Of a stretch of 64,000 nucleotides of DNA, positions 54,758 through 64,000 are shown one piece after another. Positions within the stretch are counted from its first letter, which is position 1; each line of letters starts with the position of its first letter. Both the position numbers and the translations under genes were made by a program. The stretch is taken from assembly GCF_900141635.1 (NCBI RefSeq), contig NZ_FSRH01000002.1, positions 124,001 through 188,000 of the forward strand. Direction: 5' to 3'. The notes below the pieces were generated by a model. The model ran no database searches and was not told the origin of the DNA. It saw nothing but the letters and a program-made list of their open reading frames with translations. The DNA comes from Peptoclostridium litorale DSM 5388 (lineage in GTDB: Bacteria > Bacillota > Clostridia > Peptostreptococcales > Peptostreptococcaceae).

Positions 54758-56854
54758 TTAATACTTCAATATCGGAGTAAGGCCGCTTTTCATATCCAGC
54801 ACCTGTGGAATTTCATTTTCCTCCATCGCTATCTCATACAGCTTTTCCTGGCTGCTGAGTGCTCCTTTGCCCCTTCTGTCAACCTTCTTATATGTCCCAT
54901 CACTCTTCATTATCCTCGCCTTCAATGTGTCACCCAAAGATATGCTCAGCATCTGCTTAACCTTTTGCCTGTTTTCATGGCTTTCAATAGGAAACAGCAG
55001 CTCAACCCTCCTGTTTAGATTCCTGGGCATCCAGTCTGCACTCGAAAGATATATACGCTCATCTCCGTCGTTATAAAAATAGAACGCCCTCGTGTGCTCT
55101 AAGAATCTTCCAACTATGCTTATGACTCTTATGTTTTCACTAAGACACTTGACCCCGGGCCTCAGGCAGCATATTCCCCTCACTATGAGATCTATTTTAA
55201 CACCTGCCTGCGAAGCCTCGTAAAGGCCGTCTATTATCCGCTTGTCTACAAGTGAATTCATCTTCGCTATTATCCTTGCTTCTTTTCCCTCTTTGGCATT
55301 TTCACTCTCCTGGTTTATGAGCTTCAAAAACGCCCTGTCCATTCCTGGTGCGACCTCAACCTTGTAAAAATCAGGGTTTTGGGAGCTTCCCGAAAGCATG
55401 TTGAAAAGCGTCGACGCATCCTCCCCGAAATATGGATTTGCCGTAAGCATACCCATGTCCGTGTAAAACCTTGCAGTAACGTCATTATAGTTTCCAGTCC
55501 CCATGTGGACATACCTTTTTATGCCGTCCTCTTCCCTTCTTACGACTATAAGTAGCTTGCAGTGCGTCTTGAGCCCCACAAGGCCGTATATTACGTGGCA
55601 TCCCGACTGTTCAAGTTTTTTTGCCCAGTTTATGTTGTTCTCCTCGTCAAACCTAGCCTTTATCTCCAAAAGTACAGTAACCTGCTTTCCATTTTCAGCC
55701 GCTCTTGCAAGAGCGTGTATTATAGGCGAGTTTCCGCTAACCCTGTACAGAGTTTGTTTTATTGCAAGGACATTAGGATCGTCCGCCGCCTTTTGCACTA
55801 GCTCCACTACCGGCTGAAATGATTCAAACGGATGGTTTAAAAGCACATCCTTTTTAGATATCACCTCGAATATATCGTCGTATTCAGAGAATATTTTGAG
55901 GCTTTGAGGCTTGAATGGCGGGAATTCAAGATCCTCCCTGCCCAGCTGGCTTGAAAACTTCATCATGAATGTAAGGTCTATTGGCCCGTTTATTTCAAAA
56001 ATCCCCTCCTGAGGTATTTCCATTTCTTCCTTGAGCCTGTCCATAAGCACCGGGCTTAGACCCTTTTCATATTCGAGCCTTACAACGTGTCCCCATTTTC
56101 TCTGTTTCAGCGACTCCTCTATCGCCTCCAAAAGGTCTTCCGCGCCTTCCTCGTCCACGCTGAGGTCTCCATTTCTGGTTATCCTATAGCATCCCATGTG
56201 TATTATGTTGTGCCCTTCAAAAAGATACTGCATGTGATTTTTTATCACTTCTTCAAGCATTATATACCTTTTACACTCCCCATCCGGCAGCTCTATGCAC
56301 CTTGGCAGAACTGACGGAACCTGGACAGTCCCAAATAAGCTCCCCTTCTTTTCGTCTTCAAGAAGCACCGCCATATTGAGGCTCTTGTTCAGAAGGAGCG
56401 GGAACGGCCTGCTCTGGTCTACAACCATTGGAGTAAGCACCGGATATATGGTTTCCCTGTAGTACCTCTCTATGAACATCCTTTCCTGCTGACTTAAATA
56501 TTCATATTCCAAAAATTCTATGCTGTTTTTTTTGAGAGTCGGCACTACGGACCTTAAAAGACAGTTCTGCTGGGCATGTAAAAGCTTCTTTACCTTTGCG
56601 CTTATTTTGTTTATTTGCTCCATAGGTGTAAGACCGGCAATATCAGGCTTTTTAAATCCTACATTTACCTGGTCCCAAATCGATGCGACCCTTACCATGA
56701 AAAACTCGTCCAGATTGGAACTTGTTATTGAAAGAAATTTTATCCTTTCAATAAGAGGATTCTTTCTGTCCTGGGCCTCCTGAAGAACTCTCTTGTTGAA
56801 TTCAAGCCAGCTGAGCTCCCTGCTTATATATCTGCTGTAATTGTCATCTTTCAA
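54758..56854 (-). CDS. ppk1: polyphosphate kinase 1
   Basis: 698 residues. The N-terminal domain YISRELSWLEFNKRVLQEA, the head domain, and two PLD-like catalytic domains are present, with the autophosphorylated His in GLKTHCKLLIVV and the second active-site segment YLSSADWMPRNLNRRVELLFP. It makes long-chain polyphosphate from ATP, reversibly. It lies 29 bases downstream of the first Ppx/GppA gene on the same strand, so synthesis and hydrolysis genes are cotranscribed. Confidence 0.96.
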   Translation of the reverse strand: MKDDNYSRYISRELSWLEFNKRVLQEAQDRKNPLIERIKFLSITSSNLDEFFMVRVASIWDQVNVGFKKPDIAGLTPMEQINKISAKVKKLLHAQQNCLLRSVVPTLKKNSIEFLEYEYLSQQERMFIERYYRETIYPVLTPMVVDQSRPFPLLLNKSLNMAVLLEDEKKGSLFGTVQVPSVLPRCIELPDGECKRYIMLEEVIKNHMQYLFEGHNIIHMGCYRITRNGDLSVDEEGAEDLLEAIEESLKQRKWGHVVRLEYEKGLSPVLMDRLKEEMEIPQEGIFEINGPIDLTFMMKFSSQLGREDLEFPPFKPQSLKIFSEYDDIFEVISKKDVLLNHPFESFQPVVELVQKAADDPNVLAIKQTLYRVSGNSPIIHALARAAENGKQVTVLLEIKARFDEENNINWAKKLEQSGCHVIYGLVGLKTHCKLLIVVRREEDGIKRYVHMGTGNYNDVTARFYTDMGMLTANPYFGEDASTLFNMLSGSSQNPDFYKVEVAPGMDRAFLKLINQESENAKEGKEARIIAKMNSLVDKRIIDGLYEASQAGVKIDLIVRGICCLRPGVKCLSENIRVISIVGRFLEHTRAFYFYNDGDERIYLSSADWMPRNLNRRVELLFPIESHENRQKVKQMLSISLGDTLKARIMKSDGTYKKVDRRGKGALSSQEKLYEIAMEENEIPQVLDMKSGLTPILKY

Positions 56855-56883
56855 AAAATATCACCCTTTTGACTTTATTATTG

Positions 56884-58422
56884 TTATTTTGCTTTTATTA
56901 TTATCCTCGTCCCCATTACCTCTTCAAAAAGTCTTGTCTTTTGTATGAATGTCCACTTTTCAAGGAATGTGTCCTTTTTTGATTTTATCTTGAACACTAA
57001 CTCTTCATCCCTGCCCGAAATCTTAAGCTCTTCCACTTTCTGGGCGTGGCTCTTGTCAAGTGCGTCTGCAAGCTTTAAAATCGCAGAAAGCTTTGCAACA
57101 ACTATCTGGTCTGCAAAACCAAGCCTTTCAAATGTATCGTGGTATGGCTTTGGCTCCTCTTCTCCGTGATACCTTGCTATGTTAGCTATTATCTCCACTT
57201 CTCTGTTTGAAAAACCTATTATGTTTTGAGCCTTTATTATATTGTACGAGTTCATATTGTGATTTTCATATGACATTATCTTACCAACGTCATGAAGTAT
57301 CGATGCAACCTGGAGGTACTTTCTATGGTTTTTTTTGAGCTTATGGAGCTTTTTTGTCTGGTCGAATATTGAAAGTGCAAGCCTTTCCACATACTCTGAA
57401 TGCACTTTTTCGTAATTGTATTTCTCTCCTATATACCTGGTTGAGCTTATTATATCCTCATCGAGACTCTTGTTTATGCCGTATTTGTACGACTTGTCCA
57501 TGGTATCTACCAGAATGCCGTGCCTTAGCGATACCCATGGGGCATACATGAACTTGGCGCTGGTCATGTCCAGTAGCTTTTTGAATATCATCACAGAGGG
57601 CAGCAGCACCTGGGCCTCACTGTGGACTATGTCGTGTTTTTTTGAAATTTGAATAGCGGTCTTGGAGAATATCTCTCCATATATACGATCTATCTCTGAC
57701 TTTTGGATTATCTCGTTTCTCTCTCCGACCTTTTTGGTGTCTGAAAGCCCGAGTATTGTGTTGACTCCGCTTCCAAGTGCTATGAATCCATCTATGTCGA
57801 GTGATTCTATGTGATTTTTGACAGGAAGCATCTTTGCCTCTATAAATTCTTCCATTATGCTGGGAAAGTGAAGGGTTATATTTTCAATATCCGACAGTAT
57901 TTCCTTAAGCCTTAGTGAGCCAAGCTTAAGGTAATACGTGCCTTTGAGCTTTTTGTCTACAAAAGATGAAACCTCGAGCCCTCCCGAACCTATGTTTACA
58001 AGTAGAACCTTTTTTCTGGCATCCTGATGGCTTTCAGGCATATAATACTTTATTGCCTTCGCTGTCAAAAATCTCTCCTCGGCGTTATTGATGACTTCAA
58101 CCTCAAACCCCGTCTTCATCCTTATCTGCTCAAGCACAAACGATTTGTTTTCAGCCTCTCTTATGCCGCTTGTGGCAACTGCTCTGACATTTTCAACCCT
58201 GTACTCCTGCATTTTCATTACAAATTTTTTTAGAATGTCACAGGTTTCATGTATAACCTGTGGACTGATTTTACCATATGTAAAAGTGTCCTTTCCTATA
58301 TTAGTGCTCTGCCTGAGTTCCTCAAGAATACTGATTCTGCCTTCACTGTCAATTTGAGCTATCACCATCCTTATCCTGTTTGAACCTATATCTATTGCCG
58401 CAGCTAATTTAGTTTTTTGCAT
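56884..58422 (-). CDS. ppx: Ppx/GppA phosphatase with HD domain, copy 1
   Basis: 512 residues. The N-terminal actin-like domain starts AAAIDIGSNRIRMVIAQ and has NIGSGGLEVSSF, where the usual Glu-rich GGGSTE loop is altered. The C-terminal HD domain has ILHDVGKIMSYENHNMNS and ARYHGEEEP. It may hydrolyse polyphosphate or pppGpp. The change in the phosphate loop (GGLE versus GGST) suggests altered activity compared with copy 2. Operon with ppk1. Confidence 0.9.
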   Translation of the reverse strand: MQKTKLAAAIDIGSNRIRMVIAQIDSEGRISILEELRQSTNIGKDTFTYGKISPQVIHETCDILKKFVMKMQEYRVENVRAVATSGIREAENKSFVLEQIRMKTGFEVEVINNAEERFLTAKAIKYYMPESHQDARKKVLLVNIGSGGLEVSSFVDKKLKGTYYLKLGSLRLKEILSDIENITLHFPSIMEEFIEAKMLPVKNHIESLDIDGFIALGSGVNTILGLSDTKKVGERNEIIQKSEIDRIYGEIFSKTAIQISKKHDIVHSEAQVLLPSVMIFKKLLDMTSAKFMYAPWVSLRHGILVDTMDKSYKYGINKSLDEDIISSTRYIGEKYNYEKVHSEYVERLALSIFDQTKKLHKLKKNHRKYLQVASILHDVGKIMSYENHNMNSYNIIKAQNIIGFSNREVEIIANIARYHGEEEPKPYHDTFERLGFADQIVVAKLSAILKLADALDKSHAQKVEELKISGRDEELVFKIKSKKDTFLEKWTFIQKTRLFEEVMGTRIIIKAK

Positions 58423-58623
58423 TGTCGGAACTCCCCTTTTCTAAACATGTTGCTTAAGAGTAATTATACTAGCGTATCTATATATCAATACCCCAAACAC
58501 TCCATCTTTAACGAGCTTTTAGTACAAAAATGCCGTTGTATATGGCTTAATCTGTTTAATCTATTCTTCAAACAGGTAAAATACAATTATACATAATTTT
58601 AATCTAAGATTGGAGTAGATCTA

Positions 58624-60123
58624 ATGAATAGACTTGGAATAATAGACATAGGTTCAAACTCTGTAAGACTTGTAATTGTAGATGTGGACAACGAGGGTTA
58701 TTTCAGCATAATAAACGAGTTCAAAGAGACAGTCAGGCTTGGAGACACCGACAAAAACAGCGTATTAAAACCTGAAAGAGTTCAAAAAGCGCTGTATACA
58801 CTTCAAACGTTCAAGACAATATGTGAAGCCGTAAGAGCAGACAGGATAATATGCGTTGCCACAGCCGCGGTAAGAAAGGCTCCAAACCAACAAGAATTCG
58901 TAGACACAGTACGAAAAAATACAGGCATAGATGTCGATGTGCTTCAAGGCTCGAAGGAGGCCATTTTTGCATATTACGGCGTGATTCACAGTATGAACGA
59001 GAAGAAGGGTCTGATAATGGACATAGGCGGCGGAAGCACTGAGCTTGTACATTTCGAAGACCATATGGTAAAAAATAGCATAAGCCTTCCATTCGGTTCA
59101 ATTGATCTGGCAAAAAAATTTGATGTATCCGGCAGCGTATCCTATGAAAATGCGCAAAAGCTCAAGGAATTCCTATTTGCACAGTTTGACAATGTGCCCT
59201 GGCTTAAAAAACTTAAAGACCTGCCTCTAATAGGAGTCGGCGGAACAATAAGGACAATAGGAAAAATAGATAAAAAATTCAGGCAGTATCCCTTAAACCT
59301 TGCTCACAACTATAAAATACATTCCCAAAATGTCCATAATATATACAGTATAGTAAAAGAAAAACCTGCTGAAAAAAGAACCAAAATAAAGGGTCTTTCA
59401 AAGGACAGAACTGACATATTCTTTGGCGCATGCGCGGCAGTATGGCATCTTCTCGAATACTGCAGCATCAAAAATGTGATAGTCAGCGGCAGCGGTATAA
59501 GAGAAGGACTCATATACGATTTCATAGAAAAAAATCATAGGCCTATAGAAAACGTGCTTGATTTTTCAATAGAAAACATAATGGCAAAATTCAAAGTGGA
59601 CAAACAGCATGCGTATCAGGTTCTAAAACTATCAAGTTCAATGTACTCTCAACTCGGAGACCTCTTGAAAATCCCCAAGAGCGCCGAAAATGTACTCAAA
59701 ACCGCTGCAATGCTTCATGACAGCGGCATAAACATAAGTTATTACGACCATAACAGCCACTCCTTCTATATGATTTTAAACTCGGGTATAAACGGGCTGA
59801 CCCACAGGGAAATAGTAATGAGCGCATTTGCAGCATCTCTTCACAGGCATAAAAAACTCAAGCTCGATTGGAAAGAATACAGCCAGATACTTTCAAAGGA
59901 TGATGCGGATTCAATAATTAAAATAAGCCTTCTTTTAAGGCTTTCAGAAAGCTTTGACACATGCATGGACAATTTCATAGAGGATGTTACATGTGAATTC
60001 GACAACGAAAAAGCCGTAATAAATCTGATCGCCCCCAAAAAGCCGAATGTCGAAATAAACAGGGCCCTTTACGCTGCGGATGTGTTTGAAAAGCTTACAA
60101 ATAGAAAGCTTGTAATACAGTAG
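58624..60123 (+). CDS. ppx: Ppx/GppA phosphatase with HD domain, copy 2
   Basis: 499 residues. LGIIDIGSNSVRLVIVDV and the canonical MDIGGGSTELVHF loop, GVGGTIRTIGKID, VSGSGIREGLIYDF, then a C-terminal HD domain with MLHDSGINISYYDHNSHS. All phosphate-loop residues are intact. It is divergent from copy 1 across a 201-base gap that must carry both promoters. The region 58423-58623 shows no other feature. Confidence 0.92.
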   Translation: MNRLGIIDIGSNSVRLVIVDVDNEGYFSIINEFKETVRLGDTDKNSVLKPERVQKALYTLQTFKTICEAVRADRIICVATAAVRKAPNQQEFVDTVRKNTGIDVDVLQGSKEAIFAYYGVIHSMNEKKGLIMDIGGGSTELVHFEDHMVKNSISLPFGSIDLAKKFDVSGSVSYENAQKLKEFLFAQFDNVPWLKKLKDLPLIGVGGTIRTIGKIDKKFRQYPLNLAHNYKIHSQNVHNIYSIVKEKPAEKRTKIKGLSKDRTDIFFGACAAVWHLLEYCSIKNVIVSGSGIREGLIYDFIEKNHRPIENVLDFSIENIMAKFKVDKQHAYQVLKLSSSMYSQLGDLLKIPKSAENVLKTAAMLHDSGINISYYDHNSHSFYMILNSGINGLTHREIVMSAFAASLHRHKKLKLDWKEYSQILSKDDADSIIKISLLLRLSESFDTCMDNFIEDVTCEFDNEKAVINLIAPKKPNVEINRALYAADVFEKLTNRKLVIQ

Positions 60124-60132
60124 GGCCATATC

Positions 60133-60174
60133 AAAAGGCATATGAGCAGTCATTTGACTGCTCATATGCCTTTT
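60133..60174. terminator. bidirectional terminator between ppx copy 2 and transketolase
   Basis: AAAAGGCATATGAGCAGTCA and its complement form a near-perfect stem of about 19 bp with T runs on both sides. Confidence 0.92.
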
Positions 60175-60194
60175 ATAAATTATATCTATGGCTG

Positions 60195-62195
60195 CTATTT
60201 ATGAATCATCTCCCTTACAGCCTCTATGACAGGTCTTGTGCATATCCCATATTCATTCATAAGCTCTCCTCCCGGAGCTGAAGCTCCGAACCTGTCAACG
60301 CCTATGGCCTTTCCGCCCCTGCCGACATATTTTTCCCAGCCCAGCGTAATTCCGGCTTCAAGTGAAACCCTGACCCCTGTTCCATATGCAAGTACTTCTT
60401 CCTTGTACTCCTCTAGCTGCTGTTCAAATTTTTCAAAGCTCAAAAAGCTTATAACCCTGCAGTCTATTCCTTCTTTTTCAAGCTCGTTCGCTGCTTCGAC
60501 AAGCACCGCAACCTCAGAACCGCTTCCCATAAGTACTGCGTCTGGACCTTCCCCCTTTTCTCTTCTTATTACATATGCTCCCTTTAGGGCGTTTTCATGT
60601 GACAATCCCATATATTTAAGCTTTTGCCTTGACAGTATGAGTGCGCTCGGCCCATCATTTCTGCAAATTGCATCCGCCCAGGCATACACCGTTTCAACAG
60701 AATCCATAGGCCTGTATACATTCAGATTCGGTATTCCCCTCAGTGACATTATGTGCTCCACAGGCTGATGGGTAGGACCGTCCTCTCCAACACCTATGCT
60801 GTCATGTGTGAATACAAATACAACAGGTATCCCCATAAGGGCCGCAAGTCTTATGGACGGCCTCATATAATCTGAAAATACTAAAAATGTAGATCCGAAA
60901 ACCCTGTATCCCCCGTGAAGCGCTATCCCATTAAGAATACCTCCCATGGCATGCTCCCTTATTCCAAAATATACGTTATCCCCTTTCGGATTTTCAGCCG
61001 AAAATATCCCAAATCCCTCAAGTGTGGTCTTTGTTGATGCGTTGAGATCCGCAGATCCTCCTATTATGTTTTCAAACTGCTCTTTCAATATGTTGAGCAC
61101 CTTGCCGCCGGTTTCCCTTGAAGCCTCATCTCGTTTAAGCTCCATAAGCCTTCCACCTGAAATAAGCTTTTCGACTTCGAGTACGTTTTCATGCCAGTCG
61201 GCAAGCTCCCTGTGCTTCTCAGGATGCTCCACCTTGTACCTTTCCATAGTGTCATCCCACTTTTCCTTGGCCGATTTTTTCAAATTGACTATGTCCTTTG
61301 CATGTGAATATACCTCATCGGGAATGTAAAACTGCCTGTCTTCGTACCATCCAAGGTTTTTCTTCGCCAATGCAGCTTCATCTTCTCCAAGAGGCGAGCC
61401 GTGAGCAATCGCCTTTCCAGCCTTGTTGGGGCTTCCATAACCTATTATGTTATTTACAGCTATAAGAGACGGCCTGCTTTTTTCATACTTTGCCTCTTCT
61501 ATTGCTCCCCTTATCTTTTCGATGTCGTTTCCGTCGTCAACATCCATAACATGCCAGCCATATGCACAAAACCTCATTTTGACATCTTCAGTAAATGAAT
61601 TTCTAGTGCTTCCATCTATTGTTATGCCGTTGTCGTCATAAAGGCATATTAGCTTTCCAAGACCCAAGTGTCCCGCAATCGATGCTGCTTCTGAGCTTAT
61701 CCCTTCCATGAGGTCTCCATCGCCTGCAATAACATATGTGTTGTGGTCTATAATGCTAAATCCTTCAGTGTTGAACCTCGCCGCAAGCTTCCTTTCAGCT
61801 ATGGCCATCCCCACGGCATTTGCAAATCCCTGACCGAGAGGTCCCGTGGTAGTCTCAACGCCTGGTGTATGTCCGTACTCGGGATGGCCGGGAGTTATGC
61901 TTTCAAGTTGCCTGAAGTTTTTTATATCATCCATCCCAACATCATACCCGAAAAGATGGAGAAGAGAATAGAGAAGCATTGAGCCGTGCCCTGCCGAAAG
62001 CACGAACCTGTCCCTGTCAATCCACTTAGGCTCCTGAGGCGTAAACTTCAAAAAATCCTTCCAAAGCTCATATGCCATTGCAGCCGCTCCCATGGGAAGG
62101 CCCGGGTGCCCTGAACTTGCCTTTTCAACAGCGTCAACCGACAAAAATCTTATAGCATTTATGGCTTTTCCATCTATTCCATTTGAACTGTTCAA
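60195..62195 (-). CDS. tkt: transketolase
   Basis: 666 residues, full length. [18 protein letters not shown], the TPP/Mg motif [26 protein letters not shown], and in the Pyr domain [14 protein letters not shown] and [18 protein letters not shown]. It joins the pentose phosphate pathway, including ribose 5-phosphate from rbsK, to glycolysis. Transcribed alone. Confidence 0.96.
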   Translation of the reverse strand: MNSSNGIDGKAINAIRFLSVDAVEKASSGHPGLPMGAAAMAYELWKDFLKFTPQEPKWIDRDRFVLSAGHGSMLLYSLLHLFGYDVGMDDIKNFRQLESITPGHPEYGHTPGVETTTGPLGQGFANAVGMAIAERKLAARFNTEGFSIIDHNTYVIAGDGDLMEGISSEAASIAGHLGLGKLICLYDDNGITIDGSTRNSFTEDVKMRFCAYGWHVMDVDDGNDIEKIRGAIEEAKYEKSRPSLIAVNNIIGYGSPNKAGKAIAHGSPLGEDEAALAKKNLGWYEDRQFYIPDEVYSHAKDIVNLKKSAKEKWDDTMERYKVEHPEKHRELADWHENVLEVEKLISGGRLMELKRDEASRETGGKVLNILKEQFENIIGGSADLNASTKTTLEGFGIFSAENPKGDNVYFGIREHAMGGILNGIALHGGYRVFGSTFLVFSDYMRPSIRLAALMGIPVVFVFTHDSIGVGEDGPTHQPVEHIMSLRGIPNLNVYRPMDSVETVYAWADAICRNDGPSALILSRQKLKYMGLSHENALKGAYVIRREKGEGPDAVLMGSGSEVAVLVEAANELEKEGIDCRVISFLSFEKFEQQLEEYKEEVLAYGTGVRVSLEAGITLGWEKYVGRGGKAIGVDRFGASAPGGELMNEYGICTRPVIEAVREMIHK

Positions 62196-62275
62196 TATAC
62201 CACCGCCTTAATATTATTTTAGTATTGTATTACCCAAACAACTATTCATGTAATCTATACCCTTTTTGGTGTATT

Positions 62276-62329
62276 AAAAATACCCTACAGGGCAGACTTT
62301 TTCAACATCTGCCCTGTAGGGTATTTTTA
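62276..62329 (-). terminator. terminator after the ppsR-like gene
   Basis: TACCCTACAGGGCAGA (62281-62296) pairs with TCTGCCCTGTAGGGTA (62309-62324), with A/T runs outside. Strong stem. Confidence 0.9.
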
Positions 62330-62378
62330 AATCATAAAGATTTGACTACGGACTTTTATACTGTACATCACTTTAGTT

Positions 62379-63203
62379 TTAGTCCTTGTATATCTTTATT
62401 CCGTTTTTCTTCATGACGTCCAGGATTATTCCGGCAGTCTCTTCTATTGCCTTGTTAGACACGTTTATTATAGGACAGCCTATCCTTCTCATTATGTCTT
62501 CGGCATAGCTTATCTCTTCAAGTATCCTCTGGTAGGAAGCATAGTTTGCGCTGCTCGAAAGACCGAGCGCCTTAAGCCTTTCTGTCCTTATCTGGTTAAG
62601 CTTCTGGGGAGAATTTGTAAGTCCCACTATCTTTCTAGGGTTTACCTCAAAGAGTTCTTTTGGAGCCTGGGCCTCTGGAACAAGAGGTATGTTCGCAACC
62701 TTTATGTTCTTATTTGCAAGGTACATGCTAAGAGGTGTCTTTGAAGTCCTTGATATTCCTATTAGGACAAGATCCGCCTTTTCAAGGCCCTTAGGGTCTT
62801 TTCCATCGTCATATTTGACTGCAAATTCTATTGCCTCAACCCTTTTGAAGTACTGCTCGTCAAGCTTCCTTATAGCTCCCGGCTCTCTTCTTGGAGCAGT
62901 ATTTGTCCTAAGCGCTATGCAGTTTATAAGGTCACTTAAAAGGTCGACATTTGGAATATTGTTTTCGCTGCAGAACTTCACAAGACATTCCACAAATTTC
63001 AAATTCACAAGTGTGTATAGTATTATAGAGTTTTCATCTTTTGCAAGTCTTAATATATCCATTAGATTCTCTTCATCCAAAACATAAGAGTATCTCTTTA
63101 TTTCATATTCTGTCATATCAAACTGGCTTATTGACGCCTTTGCCACCTGCTCAGCAGTTTCCCCAAGGGAATCGGATATAACATATATTGCTAAATGGCT
63201 CAT
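62379..63203 (-). CDS. pyruvate phosphate dikinase regulatory protein (kinase / pyrophosphorylase)
   Basis: About 274 residues, DUF299/PpsR/YqfL family. YVISDSLGETAEQVAKA at the start and the P-loop-like GISRTSKTPLSMYLANK are diagnostic. It switches PPDK off and on by ADP-dependent phosphorylation and Pi-dependent removal. ATG 63203 has AGGAGG 6 bases upstream. It follows the ccpN-like gene by 19 bases, as in Bacillus ccpN-yqfL. No PPDK gene is in the window. Confidence 0.94.
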   Translation of the reverse strand: MSHLAIYVISDSLGETAEQVAKASISQFDMTEYEIKRYSYVLDEENLMDILRLAKDENSIILYTLVNLKFVECLVKFCSENNIPNVDLLSDLINCIALRTNTAPRREPGAIRKLDEQYFKRVEAIEFAVKYDDGKDPKGLEKADLVLIGISRTSKTPLSMYLANKNIKVANIPLVPEAQAPKELFEVNPRKIVGLTNSPQKLNQIRTERLKALGLSSSANYASYQRILEEISYAEDIMRRIGCPIINVSNKAIEETAGIILDVMKKNGIKIYKD

Positions 63204-63222
63204 GCACAACCTCCTGATTATA

Positions 63223-63864
63223 TTATTCTCCGGCAAGTTCGACAAAAAATCTTGTTATATTCGTCTTCGAAATCTTTCCAAGTATTCTGTAGCCTTCTTT
63301 GCCGTCTTCTCTTTTTATATATTCCACAACCGGTATAGAGTCTACCTCGTGCTCTATTATCTTCCTCGCCACATCTGAAGCGCTGTCATTTTGGCTGGCT
63401 ATTATTATATTAGGCATTCTAGTCATTATTATTCCAACTGGTATCTTGTTTATGTCCATTCCTCCTATAGCGCTTTTCAAAAGGTCTTTTCTGGATACAA
63501 CGCCTGAAAGGAATCCATCATTTGTCACAAATACACTTCCAGTGTCTTCTAAAAATATAGTGACTATTGTATCGTATACCGTAGCCTCTTCACTCACGAC
63601 TATCGGCACACTCATCATCTCTTCAACTTTTTTCGACTTAAGCTTCTTTGAAATAAGATTGTTTTCATCTATCCCAACATAAAAATATCCCACTTTAGGT
63701 CTCGCATCCAGTATTCCAGACATAGTCAATATTGCAAGGTCAGGTCTTAGTGTAGCTCTTGTAACACTAAGCATGGATGCTATCTGTTCACTCGTTATAG
63801 GCCCTTTTTCCTTGACTATATCTATTATTTTCAACTGTCTGTCTGATAGTTGTATGTTACTCAC
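63223..63864 (-). CDS. ccpN: CcpN-like transcriptional regulator with CBS domains
   Basis: 213 residues. The N-terminal winged helix LSDRQLKIIDIVKEKGPITSEQIASMLSVTRATLRPDL is followed by two CBS domains (VYDTIVTIFLEDTGSVFVTNDG, SDVARKIIEHEVDSIPVVE). In Bacillus CcpN represses gluconeogenic genes and responds to the nucleotide state. The start is taken as GTG 63864; GAAGAG is very close to it, so the start is not certain. Confidence 0.9.
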   Translation of the reverse strand: MSNIQLSDRQLKIIDIVKEKGPITSEQIASMLSVTRATLRPDLAILTMSGILDARPKVGYFYVGIDENNLISKKLKSKKVEEMMSVPIVVSEEATVYDTIVTIFLEDTGSVFVTNDGFLSGVVSRKDLLKSAIGGMDINKIPVGIIMTRMPNIIIASQNDSASDVARKIIEHEVDSIPVVEYIKREDGKEGYRILGKISKTNITRFFVELAGE

Positions 63865-63882
63865 CTCTTCCGAAATAATGTG

Positions 63883-63904
63883 ATATACTATTTATATAGT
63901 ATAT
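63883..63904. promoter_or_regulatory. 22-bp palindrome before ccpN
   Basis: ATATACTAT - TTAT - ATAGTATAT, perfect 9-bp arms, centred about 30 bases before the ccpN start. It includes TATAGT and TATACT, so it may overlap the -10 box. Candidate site for autoregulation. Confidence 0.5.
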
Positions 63905-64000
63905 ATTTATTGTATATTTATTACGGTGAATTGTAAATAAGTATATTTAATATTTTGCACTCTTTTTATAAGATATTGTCTAAAAATCCCGGCTCTTAAA

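Noticed and set aside
1-64000. CRISPR arrays, tRNA or rRNA genes, prophage
   Set aside because: No regular spaced repeats, cloverleaf-type sequences, rRNA segments or phage gene blocks were recognised in reading; a tRNAscan or CRISPR search was not possible.

Overview
The window looks like a chromosomal segment of a low-GC, anaerobic Clostridia-type Firmicute, most likely near the Peptostreptococcaceae / Peptoclostridium group. This placement is inference. It rests on the AT-rich sequence, strong AGGAGG ribosome sites, U-tract terminators, a dnaG-rpoD-trmK-nif3 block, a ccpN-ppsR pair, a PfoR-family membrane protein and a glycine riboswitch. No rRNA, tRNA, CRISPR array or prophage was seen. 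Most genes lie on the minus strand.

Layout. 1-3.8 kb: the 5' part of cheR, then ispH, cmk, an HI0933-type flavoprotein and a histidine phosphatase. 4-12.9 kb: a UspA protein, nif3-trmK-rpoD-dnaG, aroF, a PLD-like exported protein and a J-domain co-chaperone. 13.3-19.1 kb: a soluble FtsH-like protease, a thioesterase, a GlnK/GlnL-type two-component pair, a 73-residue protein behind a tandem glycine riboswitch, and a PfoR-like membrane protein. 19.7-25.7 kb: an HNH-flavoredoxin fusion, a DUF4230 protein, a polar amino acid ABC transporter and a MATE transporter. 25.8-31.7 kb: a complete ribose operon rbsR-K-D-A-C-B with a compound LacI-type operator. 32-46.2 kb is a patchwork of accessory genes. 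It includes two methyltransferases, a Big-domain exported protein behind a c-di-GMP-I riboswitch, an OmpR/VanS-like two-component system, a MerR-MATE chimera, a nonsense-broken TVP38 gene, a GNAT gene cut by a shrunken IS200/IS605 element, and small enzymes. 46.4-54.1 kb: the whole histidine operon hisZ-G-D-C-B-H-A-F-IE with a near-consensus promoter, preceded by a TrpR-like yerC gene. 54.7-64 kb: ppk1 with two Ppx/GppA-HD paralogues, transketolase, and ccpN-ppsR.

The most unusual signal is in 13-18 kb. The soluble FtsH-like protease (13304) and the 73-residue protein (17702) begin with the same N-terminal pattern, S-[QE]-YY-x-EQ-x-HFT-x-R. Eleven of the first 22 residues are identical at the same distance from the initiator Met. 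The small protein lies directly downstream of a glycine riboswitch with a terminator, and a two-component system follows it. I propose, as inference, a glycine-controlled partner, adaptor or targeting factor for a cytosolic FtsH-like protease. Other items worth a look are the MerR-half-MATE fusion, the HNH-flavoredoxin fusion with its own internal ribosome site, and the mini IS605 element that keeps an omega-RNA-like end.
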